Assembly: GCF_019336435.1 (NCBI RefSeq)
Contig: NZ_JAHWXQ010000001.1
Coordinates: 1,364,001-1,428,000, forward strand
Length of the DNA stretch: 64,000 nt
DNA from: Pontibacter populi
GTDB taxonomy: Bacteria; Bacteroidota; Bacteroidia; Cytophagales; Hymenobacteraceae
Reading direction: 5' to 3'
Made by a program: the position numbers and the translations under genes. Each line of letters opens with the position of its first letter. Position 1 is the stretch's first letter. Shown here in pieces: positions 53,166 through 60,832 of the stretch. The notes under the pieces are model-generated. The model saw only the letters and a program-made list of their open reading frames with translations. It ran no database searches and was not told where the DNA came from.

Positions 53166-53666
53166 CTATAACCCACCAACTATAACCTTTGATACAACAC
53201 CCAGCACTACAACACCAACACCGAACCCGGCAGCGGCATTTCCGAAACGTTTGCGATGTGCCTGTTTTTTAAAGGCCTCTTCGTAGGCTGGCTCTTTCAT
53301 TAAATGCGCATTCGGATTGGTGACTGATGCAGTACTCGGAGGCACTACCGAAACAACTGTGCCTGTCACAAGCCCGGCAGCAGGGTAAAGTATCGTGGTT
53401 CCCATGGTTCCCCAGAAAACGCCTTTTGATTTATAGTACAGTTTGGCATCTTCTCGCCCCTGAATCCGCAGCTTTGCAATTTCTTCCAGCATTTCACGCT
53501 CCAGGGTAGAGACTTTAGCCTCAACTATAGTTACTGACTTTACTTCTTCAGAAAGTGCAGGCTGATAGGGTACGAAACTATAGTTTGTAGCAAATGTTGA
53601 TTTCTGTGCGCTGGCAGGTATGCAGAAAGCCAGAACCGCGAAAAGGAGGAGTAAATATTTTGCCAT
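53166..53666 (-). CDS. Exported hypothetical protein
   Basis: 166 residues. Signal peptide (PASAQKS), a helical middle with VEAKVSTLEREMLEEIAKLR (possible coiled coil), a Gly/Ala-rich hydrophobic segment (GTMGTTILYPAAGLVTGTVV) and a second one at the end (GFGVGVVVLGVVSKVIVGGL). These glycine-zipper-like stretches suggest membrane insertion. I do not recognise the family. It stands alone between repeat copy 3 and polA. Confidence 0.6.
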   Translation of the reverse strand: MAKYLLLLFAVLAFCIPASAQKSTFATNYSFVPYQPALSEEVKSVTIVEAKVSTLEREMLEEIAKLRIQGREDAKLYYKSKGVFWGTMGTTILYPAAGLVTGTVVSVVPPSTASVTNPNAHLMKEPAYEEAFKKQAHRKRFGNAAAGFGVGVVVLGVVSKVIVGGL

Positions 53667-53866
53667 CAGCTAAGCTTTAAAATATACTATTCGGAAGGGG
53701 ACATGCAGGAATTGTAAAGAAGTACAACCACTGCTCCTTCTAACGTATACAAACCAAAACCGGACAATCAATTGGAGAATAATAATCTGTAAAATCCTAT
53801 TTAAGCTGTGCAGGTGCTACTACGTATAGATTTGCAGATAATAGCCACACACGCTACCTTTATACT

Positions 53867-56707
53867 ATGAGCAAACCAAGAAAAAAACTGTTCCTGCTGG
53901 ATGCCATGGCCCTGATTTACCGGGCACATTTTGCGTTCAGCAAGAATCCCAGAATAAACTCAAAAGGCATGAACACGGGCGCGGCGCTCGGCTTTACCAA
54001 TACACTGGTAGAAGTGCTGCAAAAAGAGAAACCAACGCACATTGGTGTTGCCTTCGATTCAGCTGCCAAAACCTTCCGTCACGATAATTTTGCGGCTTAT
54101 AAAGCTAACCGACAGGCCATGCCTGAGGATATTTCGCTGGCTATACCTTATTGCAAAAAAATTGTAGAAGCTTTCAACATTCCGGTGCTCATTCTGGATG
54201 GTTATGAAGCCGATGACATTATTGGCACCATGGCTTGCAAAGCCGAAAAAGCTGGTTTTGATGTATACATGATGACCCCCGACAAGGATTACTGCCAGTT
54301 GGTAACGGAGCATGTGTTCTTATACAAACCTGCCTTCTTGGGAAATGCCGTGGAAGTATGGGATGTGAACAAAGTGCTGGAGAAATGGGAGATTGAGAAT
54401 GTAAGTCAGGTAATCGATATTCTTGGTCTTCAGGGTGATGCGGTGGATAACATTCCGGGCATACCGGGCATTGGCGAGAAAACTGCAAAAGCGCTTATCC
54501 AGAAATATGGCTCCGTAGAGAACTTAATCGCCAACTCGCATGAACTGAAAGGCAAGCAGAAAGAGAACGTAGAGAACTTCGCGGACCAGGGGATCATGTC
54601 GAAAGAGCTGGCCACCATACACTGCGATGTGCCGCTGGAGTTTAGCGAAGAAAGCTTGCATTGCGACGCGCCGAACGAAGAGCAGCTGATAAATCTGTTT
54701 AACGAACTCGAGTTTCGGCAACTGGCGCAGCGTGTGTTAGGGCAACCAATGGCGGCTGCAGCGGCAAGTGTAGCTACCAAAACAGCAAAACGCAAAACTT
54801 CAGAATCTGGCCAGACATCGCTTTTCGGAGCAATAGAAGCACCTGTTGAAGAAACTATAGTGGATGATGCAGTTCCTGTTGCGATGCGCAGTTTCAAGAA
54901 CTCGATGGCAGATTATCATCTCATAAACACACCTGAGCTGCACGAGAGCCTGGTAAGTTATTTAGAGAGACAGGAAGAAATCTCGTTCGACACCGAAACT
55001 ACAAGTATAGATGCCATTACGGCCAGGCTGGTAGGTATGTCGTTCAGTTATCGCCCCGGCGAAGCGTATTACATTCCGGTTCCGGCAAACGACAAAGAAG
55101 AGACACTCCGTATAGTTAGCCTTTACAAAAACGTGCTCGAAAATCCGGCTATCCAGAAGGTTGGCCAGAACATCAAGTACGACATCATGGTGCTCAAAAA
55201 CTATGGCGTAGAAGTACAGGGGCCACTTTTCGATACCATGCTCGCGCACTATTTATTGGAGCCCGAGATGCGCCACAATATGGATGTGCTTTCGGAAACA
55301 TACCTGAACTATACACCTATTCCGATCACCGACCTGATTGGACCGAAAGGCAAGAACCAGCTAACTATGGCTGACCTGGCTCCGGAGGATGTGAAGGATT
55401 ACGCCTGCGAAGATGCCGATGTTACCCTGCGTCTGAAACTATACTTTGAACCACTGCTGCAGGAACGCAACCTGATGAAGTTATTTCATGAAGTGGAAAC
55501 GCCATTGGTACAGGTGTTAGCTGATGTGGAACGCGAAGGTATAACGATAGACTCTGATGCACTGGCTGATATTTCGACGCAGCTCGAGAGCGAGATCATT
55601 ACCCTGGAAAAACGCATTTTTGAAATTGCCGGCACCCAGTTTAATATCGGCTCGCCAAAACAGTTAGGTGAGATATTATTCGACAGGCTGGAGCTTCAAG
55701 GGAAATCAAAACTAAAGAAAACCAAAACCGGCCAGCATGCTACTGGCGAAGAGGTATTATCTAAACTGGCAGGCGAGCACGAAATTGTACGGCTTATATT
55801 GGACCATCGCCAACTGACCAAATTAAAGTCTACTTACGTGGATGCGCTGCCGCAACTGGTTTGCTCGCTGGATGGTCGCGTGCACACGTCGTTCAACCAG
55901 GCAGTAACCGCAACCGGCCGCCTGAGCTCTACCAACCCGAACCTGCAGAACATTCCGGTGCGCACGGAACGTGGTCGTGAGATACGCAAAGCGTTTGTGC
56001 CACGCGATAACAAACACCTGCTTATCTCAGCCGACTATTCCCAGATTGAGCTTCGCATCATGGCCGATTTCAGTGGCGACCCCACCATGAAAGAAGCCTT
56101 TAAGAATGGACTGGACATTCACGCCTCTACAGCAAGCAAAGTGTTTCACGTGCCACTCGACCAGGTAGATGGAGAAATGCGTCGTAAAGCCAAAACTATT
56201 AACTTCGGTATCATTTACGGTATCTCGGCATTTGGCCTGGCAGAGCGCTTAAGCATTCCACGCCGCGAAGCTGCTGATATCATTGAAGCCTACTTCCAGG
56301 AGTTTCCGGCTGTGAAGGAGTACATGGATGAAGCCATCAACAAAGCTCGCGAAGACGAATATGTAGAGACATTGCTTGGGCGCCGCCGCTATCTCCGCGA
56401 TATCAATTCCCGCAACCAGAACATCCGCGGGTTTGCCGAACGCAACGCGATAAACGCACCAATACAAGGTACTGCAGCTGATATCATCAAAATAGCGATG
56501 ATCAACATTCATGAGTACCTGAAGCAGGAAAATCTCAAAACCCGCATGATCCTGCAGGTACACGATGAATTGCTGTTCGATACGCCAAAAGAAGAAGTGG
56601 AGATCGTTACGCCGAAAATCGTTGAGTTGATGACGAATGCTCTACCGCTCAGTGTACCGATGGAAGTTGGTTTAGGAGTTGGCGACAACTGGCTGGAAGC
56701 GCATTAA
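53867..56707 (+). CDS. polA: DNA polymerase I
   Basis: 946 residues, typical for Bacteroidota PolA. The 5'-nuclease domain (1-~290) has FLLDAMALIYRAHFA, DGYEADDIIGTMA, DKDYCQLV and GIPGIGEKTAKALI. The 3'-5' exonuclease domain keeps the FDTETTS acidic pair and DTMLAHYLL and YACEDADVT motifs, so proofreading should be active. The polymerase domain has TGRLSSTNPNLQNIPVR, motif A SADYSQIELRIMA, motif B RRKAKTINFGIIYG and motif C LQVHDELLFD. It fills gaps and removes Okazaki primers in the cytoplasm. Monocistronic, with its own terminator. Confidence 0.97.
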   Translation: MSKPRKKLFLLDAMALIYRAHFAFSKNPRINSKGMNTGAALGFTNTLVEVLQKEKPTHIGVAFDSAAKTFRHDNFAAYKANRQAMPEDISLAIPYCKKIVEAFNIPVLILDGYEADDIIGTMACKAEKAGFDVYMMTPDKDYCQLVTEHVFLYKPAFLGNAVEVWDVNKVLEKWEIENVSQVIDILGLQGDAVDNIPGIPGIGEKTAKALIQKYGSVENLIANSHELKGKQKENVENFADQGIMSKELATIHCDVPLEFSEESLHCDAPNEEQLINLFNELEFRQLAQRVLGQPMAAAAASVATKTAKRKTSESGQTSLFGAIEAPVEETIVDDAVPVAMRSFKNSMADYHLINTPELHESLVSYLERQEEISFDTETTSIDAITARLVGMSFSYRPGEAYYIPVPANDKEETLRIVSLYKNVLENPAIQKVGQNIKYDIMVLKNYGVEVQGPLFDTMLAHYLLEPEMRHNMDVLSETYLNYTPIPITDLIGPKGKNQLTMADLAPEDVKDYACEDADVTLRLKLYFEPLLQERNLMKLFHEVETPLVQVLADVEREGITIDSDALADISTQLESEIITLEKRIFEIAGTQFNIGSPKQLGEILFDRLELQGKSKLKKTKTGQHATGEEVLSKLAGEHEIVRLILDHRQLTKLKSTYVDALPQLVCSLDGRVHTSFNQAVTATGRLSSTNPNLQNIPVRTERGREIRKAFVPRDNKHLLISADYSQIELRIMADFSGDPTMKEAFKNGLDIHASTASKVFHVPLDQVDGEMRRKAKTINFGIIYGISAFGLAERLSIPRREAADIIEAYFQEFPAVKEYMDEAINKAREDEYVETLLGRRRYLRDINSRNQNIRGFAERNAINAPIQGTAADIIKIAMINIHEYLKQENLKTRMILQVHDELLFDTPKEEVEIVTPKIVELMTNALPLSVPMEVGLGVGDNWLEAH

Positions 56708-56728
56708 TCTTTCTTAAACTATAGTTTG

Positions 56729-56770
56729 AAGCGGTGGCTGGAGTTTGTGCTTCAGCCACCGCTTTCTTTG
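56729..56770 (+). terminator. polA terminator
   Basis: AAGCGGTGGCTG (56729-56740) pairs with CAGCCACCGCTT (56753-56764), followed by TCTTTG, a weak U tract. Confidence 0.75.
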
Positions 56771-56774
56771 TCGT

Positions 56775-57410
56775 TATACTGAGCGTTTTCTGAAGGATCT
56801 AATTGTTCTATAGTTCCTCTTTTGTCATTTCGAACAAAGTGAGAAATCTATCTCGGCTTATAGTTGAGATCTCTACTATCTGGTCCAAGTTCTTTCTTTC
56901 AAATTTCTTACAATCCTGGGAGCTTTACTTACCTACAGTTTCATCTCTAGCTTTGGTGCCCTCACGGCCGGGAGGCCCCGTCTTCGGGCATCGCGCTGCT
57001 GCTTTCTTGCTTCCCTCGTACCTCGGGTTGGCTTCGCCACCGCAACAAATCAAAGGCGCTCAACCCAAAGACTGATACGTTTCTCATAGCTATAGCTTGT
57101 CTATAGTTTGAAACGGTAAGCTTCGAGATTTATCGGGATTATAGCTCCTTGGGGACAGGTAAACCTGTCCTTATCGTGGCATGAACTATAACCAAACTCC
57201 TTCCCCTGTTTTTTAGGGGAAGGTTGGGAAGGGGTAAAACTGTAACTATAGAACTATAGGTCAAACTATGGTAAAGGCAGAATTGTCCCCTTGAGGACAA
57301 GTGAGAACGAGAGTTTGAAACTTGCGAGCAGCGCTCAACAGGGGTGTTAAAACCATAACTATAAAACTATACTTCTAACTATAGCAAAAGCTACATACAT
57401 TGTCAGGCCT
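56775..57410 (+). repeat. Composite intergenic repeat, copy 4 (same orientation as copy 2)
   Basis: TCATTTCGAACAAAGTGAG (~56824), GGGAGCTTTACT (~56928), the 47-bp core at 56950-56996, CAACCCAAAGACTG (~57060), GGGGACAGGTAAACCTGTCC (~57152) and CCTTCCCC/GGGGAAGG (~57200-57235). It lies between convergent polA and the TPM operon. The 90-aa ORF inside is judged spurious. Confidence 0.85.
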
Positions 57411-57433
57411 GATTCTAAAATCCCAGCACAAAC

Positions 57434-57468
57434 AAAAAAGGAGATGAAGCCTCAGCCTCATCTCCTTA
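57434..57468 (-). terminator. Terminator of the lemA-TPM operon
   Basis: AAGGAGATGA (57438-57447) pairs with TCATCTCCTT (57458-57467), with a T run on the minus strand. Confidence 0.82.
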
Positions 57469-57513
57469 TTCATAATGCTTAATTTCTAATTCATAATTAA
57501 CCTGCAGGGCTCA

Positions 57514-58314
57514 CTACCAACTGCTGCTGGCGCCGCCGCCGCCGAAGGAACCTCCTCCGAAGCCGCCAAAGCCGCCTCCACCTCCACCGAAGCCACCGCC
57601 TCCGCCACCAAAGATACCACCTCCTGAACGGAAGGTACCGAAGCCTCCAGGAATAATGATCGGGCCGCCGAAGGTGCGGGAATAGCCTCTGCCACCACGT
57701 CCACCACCACCGCCGCCTTTACCAAACCTCGACAGGATGAACAGGAGCAGTAAAGCAATAATCACGATGAACATGATAGAGGGACCGCCCTCGCCTTCTG
57801 CGTTGGCTGATGGGTCTGCCTGGTATTCGCCGCTGGCTACACTGATAATAAATGAGGTAGCTTCATCCAGGCCCTTGTAAAACTCTCCCTGCTGAAAATT
57901 TGGTTTGAGCGTGTACTCTGTAATGCGTTTGGCAATAGCATCGGGTACCAGGTGCTCCATGCCATAACCGGTTTGTATGGCTACTTTGCGCTGTTCTATA
58001 GCTACCAGAATAACGATACCATTGTCGAACTTGGCAGAACCAACTCCCCAGCGCTCACCCAGCTCAGCAGCATACTGGTTAGGGTCATAATCGCCAATGG
58101 ATTTTATAGTTACGATGGCGATCTGCGTGGATGTAGTGTCGTTATAGTTTACCAGTTTCTGTTCAAGTGCAGTTACTTCTTCCCGTGTCAGGATGCCGGC
58201 CATGTCATTAACCAGGCGCGGCGGGTTTGGCCGTGCCGGGAAATCGCTGTCCTGAGCAAAAGCCAGCAGGCTGATGCAGTAAAGGCACAGGAAAAGTGTA
58301 ATGTGTTTAAACAT
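57514..58314 (-). CDS. TPM-domain membrane protein with Gly-rich C-terminus (YgcG-like)
   Basis: 266 residues. Signal peptide (LLAFAQD), TPM domain (~28-175) with RLVNDMAGILTREEVTALEQ, TQIAIVTIKSIGDYDPNQYA, RWGVGSAKFDNGIVILVA and VQTGYG-type IQTGYGMEHLVPD, then one membrane helix (SIMFIVIIALLLLFILSRFG) and a Gly-rich tail rich in GGGGGFGG ending SSSW. The family is linked to LemA and to photosystem-repair homologue TLP18.3, and is of uncertain bacterial function. Third gene of the lemA operon, 6 bp after the short TPM gene. Confidence 0.87.
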   Translation of the reverse strand: MFKHITLFLCLYCISLLAFAQDSDFPARPNPPRLVNDMAGILTREEVTALEQKLVNYNDTTSTQIAIVTIKSIGDYDPNQYAAELGERWGVGSAKFDNGIVILVAIEQRKVAIQTGYGMEHLVPDAIAKRITEYTLKPNFQQGEFYKGLDEATSFIISVASGEYQADPSANAEGEGGPSIMFIVIIALLLLFILSRFGKGGGGGGRGGRGYSRTFGGPIIIPGGFGTFRSGGGIFGGGGGGFGGGGGGFGGFGGGSFGGGGASSSW

Positions 58315-58320
58315 AGTTGG

Positions 58321-58758
58321 TTATTGTCCGAATGAGATGTCGTCGCGTAGTTCGTTTACGTCTCCTTCTTTGTTGTAAGGGAAATGCACTTTAAGCTGCT
58401 CGCCGGCCATTTTTATACCATTGGCCAGACCAAGAGCATACTTTTTCTGCTTAAATTGACTGATCACTTCTTCTGTAATATCTTCCCAGAAATGGTCCGG
58501 AACTATGGCATTTATGCCAGCATCGCCGAGTACGGCAAACTGGTGATCTTTAATGGCAATATAGAAAAGTACGCCGTTGCGTAGCTTGGTCAGATGCATA
58601 TGCAGTTCTGCGAAAACTTCGGTAGCACGATCCAGCACATCGCCTGAGCAATGGTTTTCTACGTGCACGCGTATCTCTCCAGATGTATTCTGTTCTGCTT
58701 CCTGTATGGCAGCCAGTATCAGCTGCTCATCTTCAGGGGCTATAATATCTTTGGGCAT
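58321..58758 (-). CDS. Short cytoplasmic TPM-domain protein
   Basis: 145 residues, no signal peptide. DEQLILAAIQEAEQNTSGEI, RNGVLFYIAIKDHQFAVLGD, AGINAIVPDHFWEDITEEVI and ANGIKMAGEQLKVHFPY match the TPM fold without the membrane parts. It sits between lemA and the long TPM gene, the standard three-gene order in Bacteroidota. Function is not established. Confidence 0.85.
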   Translation of the reverse strand: MPKDIIAPEDEQLILAAIQEAEQNTSGEIRVHVENHCSGDVLDRATEVFAELHMHLTKLRNGVLFYIAIKDHQFAVLGDAGINAIVPDHFWEDITEEVISQFKQKKYALGLANGIKMAGEQLKVHFPYNKEGDVNELRDDISFGQ

Positions 58759-58777
58759 AGTTTAATTGTTGATGGTT

Positions 58778-58823
58778 GGTTGTTAATTGTTGATCTGGTA
58801 AAAGCAATCAGCAATTAACAACC
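58778..58823. repeat. Long hairpin inside the lemA-TPM operon
   Basis: GGTTGTTAATTGTTGAT (58778-58794) pairs with ATCAGCAATTAACAACC (58807-58823), 16 of 17 positions, around a 12-nt loop. It lacks a T tract, so it may adjust mRNA processing between lemA and the TPM genes rather than stop transcription. Confidence 0.7.
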
Positions 58824-58828
58824 AGCAA

Positions 58829-59407
58829 TTAAAATTGAACGGTTGGAGCTTTTTGTGCACCTGCATCAGCCTCAAAGTAGCCTTTCTTCTCGAAGTCGAA
58901 CCAGCCGGCTATGATGTTGCGCGGGAATGAACGGATGTAAGAATTATAGTCCTGCACAGTCTCGTTAAACTTGCGTCTTTCTACAGAGATGCGGTTTTCG
59001 GTGCCTTCTAACTGGGCCTGAAGTTCCAGGAAGTTTTGATTAGCCTTTAGTTCCGGGTATCGCTCTACGGAAACAAGTAATCGGCTGAGTGCTCCTGAAA
59101 GTTCACCTTGTGCCTGTTGGAAACGCTGGATATTCTCCGGGGTAAGATTATCCGGGCTGATGTTTACGCTGGTGGCCTTGGCGCGGGCTTCTATCACCTG
59201 TGTCAGAGTTTCCTGCTCAAAATTGGCAGCTCCCTTAACTGTGTTTACCAGGTTAGGTATCAGGTCGGAGCGGCGCTGATAAGCATTTTGCACGTTAGCC
59301 CAGGCAGCTTCTACAGTTTCGTCTTTGGCGACCATTTCGTTATAACCGCAAGACGATTGAGAAGCCAGTACAACAAATCCGATCAGGTAAAATAATATTC
59401 TTTTCAT
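58829..59407 (-). CDS. lemA: LemA family protein
   Basis: 192 residues. The N-terminal hydrophobic segment ends in SSCGYNEM, a possible lipobox (Cys20). VEAAWANVQNAYQRRSDLIPNLVNTVKG, then ARAKATSVNISPDNLTPE, LSRLLVSVERYPELKANQNF and YIRSFPRNIIAGWFDFEKKG are textbook LemA. The protein is a helical bundle facing the periplasm. First gene of the operon with two TPM genes. Confidence 0.92.
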   Translation of the reverse strand: MKRILFYLIGFVVLASQSSCGYNEMVAKDETVEAAWANVQNAYQRRSDLIPNLVNTVKGAANFEQETLTQVIEARAKATSVNISPDNLTPENIQRFQQAQGELSGALSRLLVSVERYPELKANQNFLELQAQLEGTENRISVERRKFNETVQDYNSYIRSFPRNIIAGWFDFEKKGYFEADAGAQKAPTVQF

Positions 59408-59597
59408 GAGTTTATGTTAGGTAGTAAGTATACGTTACAAATAAGTGCGTAAGGCGTTATCAGTACGAAATTACAGCACCATCGTTTAAAGTTAGCCTTT
59501 TTATATTAACTAAAAGCAATATTAAGCTTATGCGAATAGCCTGGCTTTAGTTTAGGTTAGTGTTTTAATTTAATATATTAGCAGAAAAGTATAGTTT

Positions 59598-60599
59598 ATG
59601 AAAGCAGTAATTCCGGTAGCAGGTATAGGGTCAAGGCTTCGGCCGCACACGCATACACAGCCTAAATCGTTGTTACCTGTTGCTGATAATACAATACTTG
59701 GGCATATCATAGATCGCCTTTCAGAAGCAGGCATTACAGACTTTGTGTTTATAATAGGTTACCTGGGCGAGAAGATCGAAAGTTATGTAAAGCAAAAGTA
59801 CCCGCAGTTACGCGCTGAGTTTATAGTACAGGAACCCCGCGAAGGCCTCGGGCATGCCCTTTGGATTGCCCGCCATACGTACGAGAACGAACCGAATGTA
59901 CTAATCATGCTCGGCGACGCCATAGTAGATACCGACCTGCAACCTATACTAGACGCGCCTTACTCCGTGTTGGGTGTGAAGAAAGTAGCCAGGCCATCGT
60001 TGTTTGGGGTTACGGAAGTAGGGATGGATGAATTTGTGACTAAGCTGGTAGAAAAGCCGAAGATTCCCAAATCGAACTTTGCACTGGTAGGCCTTTATAA
60101 AATTGCCAATCCTAAAAAGCTGATAGAGTCGCTGGAGTATATTATTAACGAAGACCTGCGCACCTTAGGCGAATACCACCTGACAGATGCCCTGATGCAC
60201 ATGATAAAGTCGGGGGAGAAAATGGTGAAGTGGAATGTAGAACAGTGGTTTGACTGTGGCCGCAAGGATACACTGTTAGAAGCTAATGCTCTTCTTTTAA
60301 ACCGGCCGCACCTGCGCCATATCAACTATAGTCAGCAATTTCCGGGCTGCATTATCATTCCGCCGGTAACTATAGGCGCTGAGTGTACCATCATAAATTC
60401 TGTTATCGGGCCAAACGTAGCCATCGGCGAGAATACCACTATTACCAGTTCTATACTGAGTAATTCTATTATCGGGTCGTTTTCGGAACTGCGCTTTGCC
60501 GTAATGCACGATTCCATTATCGGTTCAGATGCCACTTTTAAAGGCTTAAGCCATAGTTTAAATATCGGCGACAGTACCGAGATCAATTTTGGGCAGTAA
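59598..60599 (+). CDS. Sugar-phosphate nucleotidyltransferase with left-handed beta-helix
   Basis: 333 residues. The nucleotide-binding start AVIPVAGIGSRLRPHTHTQP and PKSLLPVADN are followed by LGHALWIARHTYE, MLGDAIVDTDL (metal Asp) and VEKPKIPKSNFALVGLY. The C-terminal ~85 residues have hexapeptide repeats (IIPPVTIGAECTIINSVIGP, VAIGENTTITSSILSNSIIG). This fits long-form glucose-1-phosphate thymidylyl/uridylyltransferases used for cell-surface sugar precursors. The exact nucleotide and sugar cannot be fixed. No other sugar genes adjoin it. Confidence 0.85.
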   Translation: MKAVIPVAGIGSRLRPHTHTQPKSLLPVADNTILGHIIDRLSEAGITDFVFIIGYLGEKIESYVKQKYPQLRAEFIVQEPREGLGHALWIARHTYENEPNVLIMLGDAIVDTDLQPILDAPYSVLGVKKVARPSLFGVTEVGMDEFVTKLVEKPKIPKSNFALVGLYKIANPKKLIESLEYIINEDLRTLGEYHLTDALMHMIKSGEKMVKWNVEQWFDCGRKDTLLEANALLLNRPHLRHINYSQQFPGCIIIPPVTIGAECTIINSVIGPNVAIGENTTITSSILSNSIIGSFSELRFAVMHDSIIGSDATFKGLSHSLNIGDSTEINFGQ

Positions 60600-60617
60600 A
60601 AAAGTATAGTTTTCCTC

Positions 60618-60750
60618 TGATGGCGTAAGCCTCCGGGCTCGTAACCTGGTATAGCAGGGCCTACGTCTTTTTTACAAATCTTATATCCTGATGACATTAT
60701 CCGGTTTTCAAAACTATAGTTCGACACGAGCCCGAAAGCCCGCGGCATAG
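60618..60750. repeat. Dyad-bearing intergenic element
   Basis: AGCCTCCGGGCT forms a small hairpin at ~60628-60639, and GGGCTCGT (60635-60642) is complementary to ACGAGCCC (60726-60733) across 83 bp. It lies between the nucleotidyltransferase and peptidase genes and includes one AACTATAGTT palindrome at 60712. Confidence 0.5.
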
Positions 60751-60832
60751 ATTTTCAACTATAGCCCTTTTCAGGATAATTACTTATCTTAGCTTTTCCC
60801 GTAATACAACCTAAACTCAGACGGAAAACATT

